The notes under the pieces are model-generated. The model was not told the DNA's origin, did not search any database, and saw only the letters and a list, made by a program, of their open reading frames with translations. A stretch of DNA of 5,624 bases from CAYMEK01 sp964389305 (GTDB taxonomy: Bacteria; Spirochaetota; Spirochaetia; SZUA-6; DRHE01). The position numbers and the translations under genes are program-made. The stretch spans positions 1 to 5,624 of the forward strand of contig CAYMEK010000113.1 of the NCBI GenBank assembly GCA_964389305.1. Direction: 5' to 3'. Shown here piece after piece: positions 1-5,094 of the stretch; within the stretch, counting starts at the first letter, position 1, and every line of letters begins with the position of its first letter.

Positions 1-1336
1 CGAAGCGCCACGGATAGCGAAAACGGTTCAGCGGCCCGGAATGCAGCCTAAAAGTCGGGGAGACCGCGCCCCACTGGATCCAGCGTACGTACTGTTCCGG
101 AGAGGGGTAGCCCACGTGCCCGCCGATATCCTGGCCCGTGTACGGCCGGAGCTGCAGGCCGGCCTCCACGCTGTCGCGCACCGCCTGGCCCAGGGCCTTC
201 CAGTCCGACTCGATGTCGCCCGTCCACCATACCGGATAGCGGTGGGAGGCGGGGTGTTCGCAGTGCATGCTGAGAAGCACGGTTCGACGATCGGGAGTGT
301 GGGCGCTGAGGATGTCCCAGTAGAGCTTCTGCCCCCACACCGCCGTTTCCAGCCCGGGCGCCGGTCCCTTGATAATGTCTCGCCAGTTGCGGTCGAACCA
401 CCAGGCGGTCAATCCCAGCTCCACCATACGGACCAGGTTGTCACGGCGGTAGCGGAACAGCCTGGCTTCCAGAGGCGAGAAGCCGCGGGGCTCCGGGTGG
501 TCGTTGAACAGGGTGCGAACGCCGCGCTCCCGGCAGGCACCGAGGGCGCGCGCCAGGTCCGGGAAATGCTCGGCGCTGATCTCGTAGCCGCGGCTGCCGC
601 CCACCCGCCAGTCGGTATCGAGTACAAAGGCGTCGAGGGGAAAGCCTTCGGCGCGATAGCGATCGATGGTCTCCAGCACGGTCTGCTCGGTATAGGGGTA
701 GTAGCGGCTGTGCCACAATCCGAAGGCCCAGAGCGGCGGCAGCGGAATTGAGCCGGTCAGCAGGATCGCCTGGCGGTACAGCTCGACCAGCTTCCCCTCG
801 TACAGAAAGAGGTACAAGTCCAGCGCCTGCGGCTCGATCCGCCAGCCGGAATCCTCACCGTCGAAGCCCTCCGGCGGCGGCAGGCTTCCCCACTCCGGCG
901 GGATGGCGCGGGGCCGGTCGTGAAGGACCCAAACGGGGCCGGCTTCTCCCGGCCGCGGCAGGCTGTCCGGCTGCGGCGGCTGGCTCCGCAGCCCCATGTC
1001 CGTCTCCACGGACCAGATTGCCCTGCCCTCCCTCTCCAGCCTCAAGGACCGATACAGCTCCCGAATGCCCGGCGGCTCCGGCAGACCCCGCAGGCTCAGC
1101 CCGCCCCACTTTGCCAGCGCCTGTCCTTTTCGCTCCGCTCCGGCGGTGAGTGCACCCTGCAGCCGCCGCTCCAGGACCGTGAAGGTCGGCCGGTCGCAGA
1201 AGCTCCCGTCGGCCCGGGACCACTCGATCCGCAGAACCGCGTCCCATAGAAGCTGAATCCGGATCCTCTCCGTCCCGACGGTGTGGCTGACGATCAGCTC
1301 GCTGGGGTTGCTCTGAGTCACGGTTACGGTGCTCAC
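1..1336 (-). CDS. GH31 alpha-glycosidase (alpha-glucosidase-like), 3' end outside window
   Basis: The frame is open from a GTG at 1336 to the left edge, giving 445 residues without a stop. AAGGAGG at 1341-1347 sits four bases upstream of the GTG and supports this start. The first ~200 residues should be the N-terminal beta-sandwich, followed by the catalytic barrel. Barrel signatures are LDTDW at 239-243 (substrate-binding Asp), TAWWFDRNW with likely nucleophile D315, WWTGDIESDW with likely acid/base D374, TGQDIGG with D403, and FRLHSG with H432. These match GH31, retaining enzymes that cleave terminal alpha-linked sugars. The residue three after the nucleophile is W, where the common motif is WxDxNE, so this is a divergent branch. 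No signal peptide is visible, so it is probably cytoplasmic. Roughly 200 residues (end of barrel and C-terminal sandwiches) should lie outside the window. The exact sugar cannot be read. The family call is firm; the specificity is not. Confidence 0.9.
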   Translation of the reverse strand, partial: MSTVTVTQSNPSELIVSHTVGTERIRIQLLWDAVLRIEWSRADGSFCDRPTFTVLERRLQGALTAGAERKGQALAKWGGLSLRGLPEPPGIRELYRSLRLEREGRAIWSVETDMGLRSQPPQPDSLPRPGEAGPVWVLHDRPRAIPPEWGSLPPPEGFDGEDSGWRIEPQALDLYLFLYEGKLVELYRQAILLTGSIPLPPLWAFGLWHSRYYPYTEQTVLETIDRYRAEGFPLDAFVLDTDWRVGGSRGYEISAEHFPDLARALGACRERGVRTLFNDHPEPRGFSPLEARLFRYRRDNLVRMVELGLTAWWFDRNWRDIIKGPAPGLETAVWGQKLYWDILSAHTPDRRTVLLSMHCEHPASHRYPVWWTGDIESDWKALGQAVRDSVEAGLQLRPYTGQDIGGHVGYPSPEQYVRWIQWGAVSPTFRLHSGPLNRFRYPWRF

Positions 1337-1378
1337 CTGTCCTCCTTCGAAGAACCTGCTTTGTGTGGTCCGGCGCGA

Positions 1379-1452
1379 CCCGCGGGCCGGGTGGTTTAGC
1401 CGGCGCTCAGGCCTGTGGCCCGCGGGCCGGGGGTTTGGCCGGCGCTCAGGCC
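1379..1452. repeat. Two tandem ~35-base GC-rich repeat units, hairpin-forming
   Basis: Units at 1379-1413 and 1419-1452 differ by one substitution and one single-base gap, with a period of 40 bases and a five-base spacer. Each contains GCCGG and CCGGC separated by 8-9 bases, so each can form a short hairpin on either strand. The right-hand unit overlaps the last two codons and the stop of the small coiled-coil gene. The left-hand unit therefore looks like a tandem duplication of that gene's 3' end plus its downstream hairpin. It lies between the coiled-coil gene and the GH31 gene on the minus strand. It might act as a transcript-stabilising or attenuating element; no T-run follows, so it is not a standard terminator. 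Confidence 0.75.
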
Positions 1453-1625
1453 CGGCCGAGCTTTTTCTCCAGCTCTTCGATCTCTTCTTCCAGCTCTTCG
1501 ATCTCGATGAGCTGATGAGGTCGGATGCTGTGTATGGGAATGGAGGACTTGCGTTCCTTCAGCTCGGCCTGCAGCCGCCTGAGCCTGTCTTCCAAGTCCT
1601 GTCGGGATTCATCTGTTCGGTTCAT
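1446..1625 (-). CDS. Small coiled-coil protein of unknown function, 59 aa
   Basis: The protein is short, charged and almost entirely helical by eye. Two helical stretches (about residues 5-27 and 38-55) are separated by a SIPIHSIRPH linker at 28-37. Residues 42-55 (IEELEEEIEELEKK) form clear heptads, and at DNA level CAGCTCTTCGATCTC recurs 21 bases (seven codons) apart. Helix-linker-helix suggests a hairpin or dimer. The ATG at 1625 is preferred over a TTG at 1643 because GAGGCG at 1632-1637 is placed as a ribosome site for it. The pattern 'hydrophobic-P-x-H-S-x-x-P-H' before an acidic helix resembles small conserved hypothetical proteins of anaerobes as I remember them, but I cannot confirm that. 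A -10-like TATTAT (minus strand, 1643-1648) lies just upstream without a clear -35. It is on the same strand as GH31, 109 bases away, so cotranscription is possible. No function is assigned. Confidence 0.7.
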   Translation of the reverse strand: MNRTDESRQDLEDRLRRLQAELKERKSSIPIHSIRPHQLIEIEELEEEIEELEKKLGRA

Positions 1626-1683
1626 CTTCTTCGCCTCGCTCAATAATACATACAGGCGCAGCCGGAGGCCAGTAATTACGGAG

Positions 1684-1732
1684 CCGGCGAATACCGGCGC
1701 TTGACGGTGCGGGTGCCCCGGGCGTCACCGTC
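1684..1732. other. Two adjacent stem-loops in the divergent intergenic gap
   Basis: GCCGG at 1684-1688 pairs with CCGGC at 1695-1699 (six-base loop). GACGGTG at 1703-1709 pairs with CACCGTC at 1726-1732 (16-base loop, itself GC-rich with CCCGGG inside). They sit between the divergently read coiled-coil gene and the methyltransferase. No T-run follows on either strand, so a terminator is unlikely. They could be a regulator-binding site, an RNA structure, or chance pairing in GC-rich DNA. Confidence 0.4.
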
Positions 1733-1811
1733 TGCTCCGGCGCGGCTGCTTGACCTGAACAGCTGCCGTACCCAGGCGCCACTGCCAGCACTACCTGCAC
1801 CTAACTCGCCG

Positions 1812-1867
1812 CGGTATTGCGGGAACCGGCAAAGCCGGGTAAAGTCACCCAAGATCGGGTAATACCG
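1812..1867 (+). promoter_or_regulatory. Structured leader upstream of the methyltransferase gene
   Basis: CGGTATT at 1812-1818 is perfectly complementary to AATACCG at 1861-1867, closing a 42-base interior. Inside, CCGGC-AAA-GCCGG (1826-1838) is a compact hairpin. GGGT (1837-1840), ACCC (1847-1850) and GGGT (1857-1860) allow the ACCC to pair with either neighbour, giving two mutually exclusive small hairpins. The ribosome site GGGAGG (1874-1879) follows seven bases after the outer stem. The architecture resembles a cis-acting RNA, but I recognise no known riboswitch class. An alternative is a DNA operator with 7-base arms. Confidence 0.4.
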
Positions 1868-1885
1868 TGGTCCGGGAGGCGGCCG

Positions 1886-2506
1886 ATGAAAAGGAAGCGC
1901 AGGGGAATCTCCCTGGACGGGCTTTCAAAGTACTACGACCTCGTGACCCCGGCCGAACGCAGCAGGTTCCGGCGGAAACAGATCGAGCTGAGCGGCCTCC
2001 GCGCCGGATACAGGGTGCTGGATATCGGCTGCGGGACCGGAGCCCTGACCATCCTGGCCAGGATCGTCGCAGGGGAAGCCGGGGAAGCGGCGGGGATCGA
2101 TATCGCGCCCGGCATGATCTCGAAGGCCCGGAATAAAGCCAGCAGGGCGGGGCTGGATATCGATTTTCGGGTCGCCTCGGTCGACGAGCTGCCCTATCCG
2201 GACGGGCATTTCGACCTGGTTATCAGCAGCATGATGTTTCACCATCTGCCGGTACCGACAAAGGAGCGGGGCCTGCTGGAGATCCGCCGGGTCCTCAAAG
2301 CGCGAGGGCGCTTCTTTCTCTGTGATTTTCTCACTCCCCATCCTCTCACAGCTGTCTTTCTGTTTCTGCTGCTGGTCTGGATCCGGCCGACCCGGTTTCA
2401 GCTGTTCGGGAAATTGCCCGGCCTGATCGGGAGGTGCGGTTTCTCGCCGCCTGAACTGGCCGAACAAGGACTATTTCTCAAGTACCGCCGGTTTACAAAA
2501 GCGTGA
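1886..2506 (+). CDS. Class I SAM-dependent methyltransferase, 206 aa
   Basis: Transfers a methyl group from S-adenosylmethionine to an unidentified substrate. The Rossmann-type SAM site is clear: motif I VLDIGCGTG at 44-52, the ribose-binding acid in GIDIAPGM at 70-77 (D72), ASVDELPYPDGHFDLV at 97-112, and the MMFHHL segment at 116-121 that follows strand 4. This is the Methyltransf_11/25, UbiE-like layout. Residues 153-166 (PLTAVFLFLLLVWI) form an unusually hydrophobic stretch after the Rossmann core, which may contact membrane or a lipid-like substrate; that is inference. The basic N-terminus (MKRKRR) fits this too. The ATG at 1886 is chosen because GGGAGG at 1874-1879 has ideal spacing; an in-frame TTG at 1817 has none and lies inside the leader inverted repeat. 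It is the only plus-strand gene here, so it is transcribed alone. Substrate unknown. Confidence 0.88.
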   Translation: MKRKRRGISLDGLSKYYDLVTPAERSRFRRKQIELSGLRAGYRVLDIGCGTGALTILARIVAGEAGEAAGIDIAPGMISKARNKASRAGLDIDFRVASVDELPYPDGHFDLVISSMMFHHLPVPTKERGLLEIRRVLKARGRFFLCDFLTPHPLTAVFLFLLLVWIRPTRFQLFGKLPGLIGRCGFSPPELAEQGLFLKYRRFTKA

Positions 2507-2556
2507 GCGTCTTTGCCCGTGGGTCAGGTATGGTTCCGCCGCCCGTCACGCCTTTT
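2501..2556 (+). terminator. Possible terminator after the methyltransferase, weak
   Basis: GCGTGA at 2501-2506, which includes the methyltransferase stop codon, is complementary to TCACGC at 2546-2551, and CTTTTG follows. Flanking AAAA and TTTT could extend the stem past a one-base bulge. The 39-base loop is long for an intrinsic terminator, so this is only a candidate. It lies between two convergent genes, where a terminator would be expected. Confidence 0.25.
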
Positions 2557-2594
2557 GCCCGGCTGTCCTGCCAGGCACATCGATTACCCGACGA

Positions 2595-3185
2595 TCATAG
2601 CGAGACACCTGCTTCCTCGAAGGCCTTTTGCAGAAGCTCGGATATACCGAGTTCCTTCGCCCAGTGTTTCAGGTATCCTTTATCGAGGGATTCGGCCTGT
2701 ACTTTAATGACTCCCAGCACATCGAACCACTGCCGCTCCGAAACCTTCCCGCCGGCTTCATACCACTGCAGCTTGTGAATAATGATATCTTCTGCGGTAC
2801 AGAAATATACCTCCGCAGTCGTCTGTTCTTGAGATAGCGTATCCCGGTTCCTGCGGTTCATCGCGGTACGAGGGTACAGCTCATCTTGGAGAACGAACAA
2901 ATCGATCTTTACCGATGTTCCCAAGTGTATCAAATTGAAGGCCAAACCATGTTTGATTGCGTCGGCAATCATCATTTCATCGATATAGTAGTCCTGTTTT
3001 AAACGATCCTTCAGCAAACCAATATGGTGCATTCCGATCTCGGTTACGATATCGACATCGATCGTCGCCCGTGCCATTCCATACACCGAACTGGCAATCG
3101 AACCACCAATATAGTAGGGGATGGACAGCTCGTCAAAGACCTTTACGATCGGGATTACCGCTCGCAGAAGATCCGGATCTTTCAT
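2595..3185 (-). CDS. AbiEii/MNT-like nucleotidyltransferase, putative toxin, 196 aa
   Basis: A protein of the nucleotidyltransferase superfamily, expected to move a nucleotide from NTP onto a protein or RNA target. The core is YYIGGSIASSVYG at 24-36 followed by ATIDVDIV at 40-47. G27/G28 and D43/D45 are the metal-binding signature, and D95 in VKIDLFV is the likely third carboxylate. Further on, TAEDIIIHKLQW (130-141, K138) and RQWFDVLGV (151-159, D155) match the second conserved block of AbiEii/DUF6036-type proteins, so all key residues look intact. The ATG at 3185 has only a weak AGAG upstream and lies inside the preceding gene (53-base overlap), which suggests translational coupling. In type IV toxin-antitoxin systems such enzymes are the toxic partner. 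Here the upstream gene would be the partner, but it is not an AbiEi homologue that I can recognise. A housekeeping nucleotidyltransferase is less likely given the neighbourhood. Confidence 0.82.
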   Translation of the reverse strand: MKDPDLLRAVIPIVKVFDELSIPYYIGGSIASSVYGMARATIDVDIVTEIGMHHIGLLKDRLKQDYYIDEMMIADAIKHGLAFNLIHLGTSVKIDLFVLQDELYPRTAMNRRNRDTLSQEQTTAEVYFCTAEDIIIHKLQWYEAGGKVSERQWFDVLGVIKVQAESLDKGYLKHWAKELGISELLQKAFEEAGVSL

Positions 3186-3438
3186 GTTTGCTCTTTTGAA
3201 GATATCGCTTCATACGGTCGGCCAATTTACTGTCGTAATTCAGCGCCACGAACAGCAAGTCCAGCTCTGTCTCGTTCGCTGTCTTTCTCGCCCTGATAAT
3301 GGCCCGCCTGGACAAAAGCATTATGACCTGGGAGAGCGAACGGACCTGGGCGAACTTCTCGGAGACACTTTTCTTCCTCAGCAGATCGATTTGTACTTTT
3401 TCTGCAGCCCTGCCCGTGTCAGGAGACTGTGTCTTCAT
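3133..3438 (-). CDS. Helical partner of the nucleotidyltransferase, putative antitoxin, 101 aa
   Basis: A small basic protein, apparently all helical from about 11 to 84. The most distinctive block is FAQVRSLSQVIMLLSRRAI at 29-47, followed by ETELDLLFVALNYDSKLADRMKRYL at 56-80. The last 17 or so residues (SGSSASGNPDRKGL and what precedes it) are read out of frame from the start of the nucleotidyltransferase gene. They look like an unconserved tail, so the functional part probably ends near residue 84. The ATG at 3438 is chosen because AAGGAG at 3443-3448 precedes it and the promoter lies just upstream; an in-frame extension to 3489 would run back through that promoter. From memory, proteins with a similar 'R-S-L-S/T' helical block often sit directly before nucleotidyltransferases in other bacteria. 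I cannot run a search to show this. An antitoxin, chaperone or substrate role is inferred from position only. Confidence 0.75.
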   Translation of the reverse strand: MKTQSPDTGRAAEKVQIDLLRKKSVSEKFAQVRSLSQVIMLLSRRAIIRARKTANETELDLLFVALNYDSKLADRMKRYLQKSKHERSGSSASGNPDRKGL

Positions 3439-3465
3439 GCATCTCCTTGTTCCTTCGACTAACAA

Positions 3466-3494
3466 ACCATACCTCACCGGTCCCTGCATTTCAA
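3466..3494 (-). promoter_or_regulatory. Sigma-70-like promoter of the nucleotidyltransferase module
   Basis: On the minus strand TTGAAA (3489-3494) is followed after 17 bases by TATGGT (3466-3471): five of six and four of six consensus matches with ideal spacing. Transcription would begin near 3459, leaving about 20 bases of leader that carries AAGGAG for the ATG at 3438. No obvious palindromic operator was seen here. Confidence 0.6.
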
Positions 3495-3641
3495 CATCGC
3501 CCAGAGTACCCCTGTAAGGTCACCTGGATACGGAAATTATCTTGAGAGCGGGATTCCACCAGCCTCGGCCGGGGAGATCAGTTGCGCCGTCCGATAGCTC
3601 CCCGCCGTGAACCCACGCGGTCCCAGGCCCCGGGCGGCTCA

Positions 3642-3848
3642 CTACCCGGGCAGGATAGTGAAACCGAGTCTTGTCGCGACCTCCCGCATACGCCTGTCGA
3701 GGGTGACGACGTTGATCGGCTCATCGTGGTGAGGCTGGAAATAGAGCGCGGTGACGAGGTGGATCGCTTCGAGGGTCCGGCAATCGGATAGGTCTGAGGT
3801 TCCACGGACAATCTCCTCGATTTCATCGTCCAGGCGCTTACAGACCAT
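3642..3848 (-). pseudogene. Decapitated PIN-domain (VapC-like) toxin, 68 aa remnant
   Basis: The reading frame matches the C-terminal half of a VapC ribonuclease: CRTLEAIHLVTAL at 23-35, then VVTLDRRMREVATRLGFTIL at 47-66, ending at TAG. These correspond to the PIN helix carrying the third acid (E27 here, usually Asp) and the strand carrying the fourth (D51). The N-terminal half, with the opening DTSAL-type strand that supplies the first catalytic Asp and the following Glu, is missing; VapC proteins are normally about 130 residues. The ATG at 3848 shares its A with the antitoxin stop (TGATG), the usual antitoxin-toxin junction. An internal deletion directly after the start codon would explain this. 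No N-terminal half was found in another frame nearby. It is probably inactive as a nuclease, though a short folded peptide that still contacts the antitoxin cannot be excluded. Confidence 0.75.
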
Positions 3849-4153
3849 CAATCGGCCTTGATGGCGTCGAGCAACTCGTTGAGGTCGATAGAGACCTCCG
3901 GCCGGGGAAGATCGAACAGGCCGGCAACCGACGGGGCGCGGCCCGTTTTAGCTCGAGTCATGCTCCCCCTCCGAACCTCCTCATTCACGAACGCCTCCCA
4001 GCGGCTTACTTCCCCTGCAACCGGATAGGTCGGCTGATGGATTTCGGCAATAACCTCCTCGCGATCGGTCACGAGGATTGTCTCTCCCTCCCGGACCATT
4101 TTCAGGTATTTACTGAGGTTGTCCTTGAGAACCTTGGTTCCTACCACTTTCAT
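3848..4153 (-). CDS. Phd/YefM-family antitoxin, 101 aa
   Basis: The N-terminal 40 residues follow the Phd/YefM pattern closely: MKVVGTKVLKDNLSKYL at 1-17, a turn at REGETILVTDREEVIAEI (21-38), then a loop. In this family the fold dimerises and binds its own operator. The C-terminal region (about 45-101) is charged and less ordered, ending in VSIDLNELLDAIKAD, which would be the toxin-binding segment. The ATG at 4153 has no Shine-Dalgarno; the predicted transcript start falls at or within a base or two of this ATG, so the message may be leaderless. The stop overlaps the start of the PIN remnant by one base. The gene looks intact although its toxin is truncated, so it may persist as an autoregulator or protect against a related toxin encoded elsewhere. 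Family call is strong; partner specificity is inferred. Confidence 0.87.
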   Translation of the reverse strand: MKVVGTKVLKDNLSKYLKMVREGETILVTDREEVIAEIHQPTYPVAGEVSRWEAFVNEEVRRGSMTRAKTGRAPSVAGLFDLPRPEVSIDLNELLDAIKAD

Positions 4154-4159
4154 AGAATA

Positions 4160-4188
4160 AAAGTAGCTAACTTAGCCACTTTCGCCAA
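4160..4188 (-). promoter_or_regulatory. Antitoxin promoter with 23-base palindromic operator
   Basis: Positions 4160-4182 form a palindrome with 11-base arms around a central C: AAAGTAGCTAA and TTAGCCACTTT, with one mismatched pair. On the minus strand TTGGCG (4183-4188) and TACTTT (4160-4165) are 17 bases apart, a weak but correctly spaced -35/-10. The palindrome fills the spacer and the -10, so a bound dimer would block RNA polymerase. This is the arrangement expected for autoregulation by a Phd-type antitoxin. The operator ends six bases before the ATG. Confidence 0.65.
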
Positions 4189-4197
4189 TTCTATTCG

Positions 4198-4237
4198 AAA
4201 AATTCTTGCCAGGTTGACCGAAGGGCGCTATCCCTTC
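4198..4237 (-). terminator. Weak hairpin at the end of the permease operon
   Basis: On the minus strand GAAGGG (4232-4237) and CCCTTC (4220-4225) form a six-base stem with a six-base loop that spans the permease stop codon. TTTTT follows at 4198-4202, but 17 bases beyond the stem, too far for a standard intrinsic terminator. It may be a processing barrier after the permease gene, or chance. Confidence 0.2.
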
Positions 4238-5076
4238 ACCGCCCCGGCCGTGACCCCGGCGATGATCCACTTGTTGAACAGGAAGTACAGAACGATGGCC
4301 GGGATCGCGGCCAGGGCCATGCAGGCGAACTGCACCGCGTACTGGGAGGCGTACTCCCCTTCGAAGCGGATCACCGAAAAGGGGATGGTCCGCAGGTGCT
4401 CCGAGGCCAGGAAGGTGTTGGCCATGATGAACTCGTTCCAGTTGGTGAGGAAGGTCATGATGCTCACCGTGGCGAAGGCCGGTGTGAGCATCGGCGCCAC
4501 CACCTCGAACAGCAGGGTGCCCATGCTCGCTCCCTCGATCCAGGCGGACTCCTCCACCGAGCGGGGCAGGCCCTTGAGCATCCCGGAGAACATCAGGGTG
4601 TTGAAGGAGAGGGTGAAGGCGATGTAGGGGATGGTCAGGCCGATGCGGGTGTTCAACAGGCCGAAGATCCTGAACCAGACGAAGTTGGGCAGCAGGGTGG
4701 TATGGATGGGGATGATCATGCCCAGCATCACGATGTTGAACACGACCAGCCGCAGCTTCCAGACCATGCGGGTGCAGGCGTAGCCGATGAAAAAGGCGAA
4801 CAGGGTGGAGCAGACCACGGAGATGGAGACGATGATGAGGCTGTTCATCAGGTACATCGGGATCCGGCCGTCGGTCCAGGCCTTGGCGTAGTTGATCCAC
4901 TGGACCGACCGGGGCGGCTTGAAAAGCTCGGGACCGAAAAGCTCGCCGCTGGTGGACAGGCTGTAGTTGAACAGCCACACCAGGGGGAAAAGCTGCAGCA
5001 GGGCGAAGAGAATCAGGAAGGTGTAGAGGATGACCCTTCCCGTTTTTTTCCGCACTCGCAAGGCCTTCGCCGTCAT
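4228..5076 (-). CDS. Carbohydrate ABC transporter permease, MalG-type (CUT1), 282 aa
   Basis: Inner-membrane subunit of a sugar importer, working with the upstream permease, a substrate-binding lipoprotein and an ATPase not seen here. Hydrophobic segments lie at about 15-36, 75-100, 107-128, 144-166, 195-215 and 249-273, the six expected for this family. The cytoplasmic EAA loop that docks onto the ATPase is at 175-199 (EESAWIEGASMGTLLFEVVAPMLTP), with the invariant Gly at 182; the usual Asp-Gly-Ala reads Glu-Gly-Ala. TNWNEFIMAN at 211-220 is a standard MalG-type element. Length is normal for the family (about 275-300). The ATG at 5076 is supported by GGGAGGG at 5082-5088, and the gene begins 18 bases after the upstream permease stop, so they are cotranscribed. 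Substrate cannot be read; a GH31 enzyme on the same strand hints at alpha-linked oligosaccharides. Confidence 0.93.
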   Translation of the reverse strand: MTAKALRVRKKTGRVILYTFLILFALLQLFPLVWLFNYSLSTSGELFGPELFKPPRSVQWINYAKAWTDGRIPMYLMNSLIIVSISVVCSTLFAFFIGYACTRMVWKLRLVVFNIVMLGMIIPIHTTLLPNFVWFRIFGLLNTRIGLTIPYIAFTLSFNTLMFSGMLKGLPRSVEESAWIEGASMGTLLFEVVAPMLTPAFATVSIMTFLTNWNEFIMANTFLASEHLRTIPFSVIRFEGEYASQYAVQFACMALAAIPAIVLYFLFNKWIIAGVTAGAVKG

Positions 5077-5094
5077 GTCCGCCCTCCCCCGCCG

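Noticed and set aside
41..1256. Several plus-strand frames and shorter minus-strand frames within the GH31 region.
   Set aside because: The continuous minus-strand frame from 1336 carries every GH31 catalytic motif; the others have Arg/Pro/Ala-biased, motif-free translations.
1470..1505. A short direct repeat, CAGCTCTTCGATCTC, 21 bases apart, as a CRISPR or regulatory iteron.
   Set aside because: It is inside the coiled-coil gene and its period is exactly seven codons; it encodes heptad repeats.
1609..1800. A 63-codon minus-strand frame upstream of the coiled-coil gene.
   Set aside because: No ribosome site or recognisable motif. It covers the stem-loops and overlaps the better supported start of the small gene.
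1821..1867. A cyclic-di-GMP (GEMM) riboswitch, suggested by CGGCAAAGCCGG.
   Set aside because: The second conserved GACGCAAAGCC-type segment and the receptor helix are missing, so only the short GGCAAAGCC similarity remains.
1817..1885. An N-terminal extension of the methyltransferase from a TTG at 1817.
   Set aside because: No ribosome site, and it runs through the leader inverted repeat. The ATG at 1886 has GGGAGG at ideal spacing, and the extra residues match no part of the fold.
3578..3826. An 82-codon minus-strand frame overlapping the PIN remnant, considered as a missing toxin half.
   Set aside because: Its translation is Ser/Arg/Pro-rich with no DTSAL-type strand or PIN helix; it is a shifted reading of the remnant.
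4037..4627. A 196-codon plus-strand frame over the antitoxin start and the permease end.
   Set aside because: It lies antisense to two well-supported genes, crosses the palindromic operator and shows no motif.
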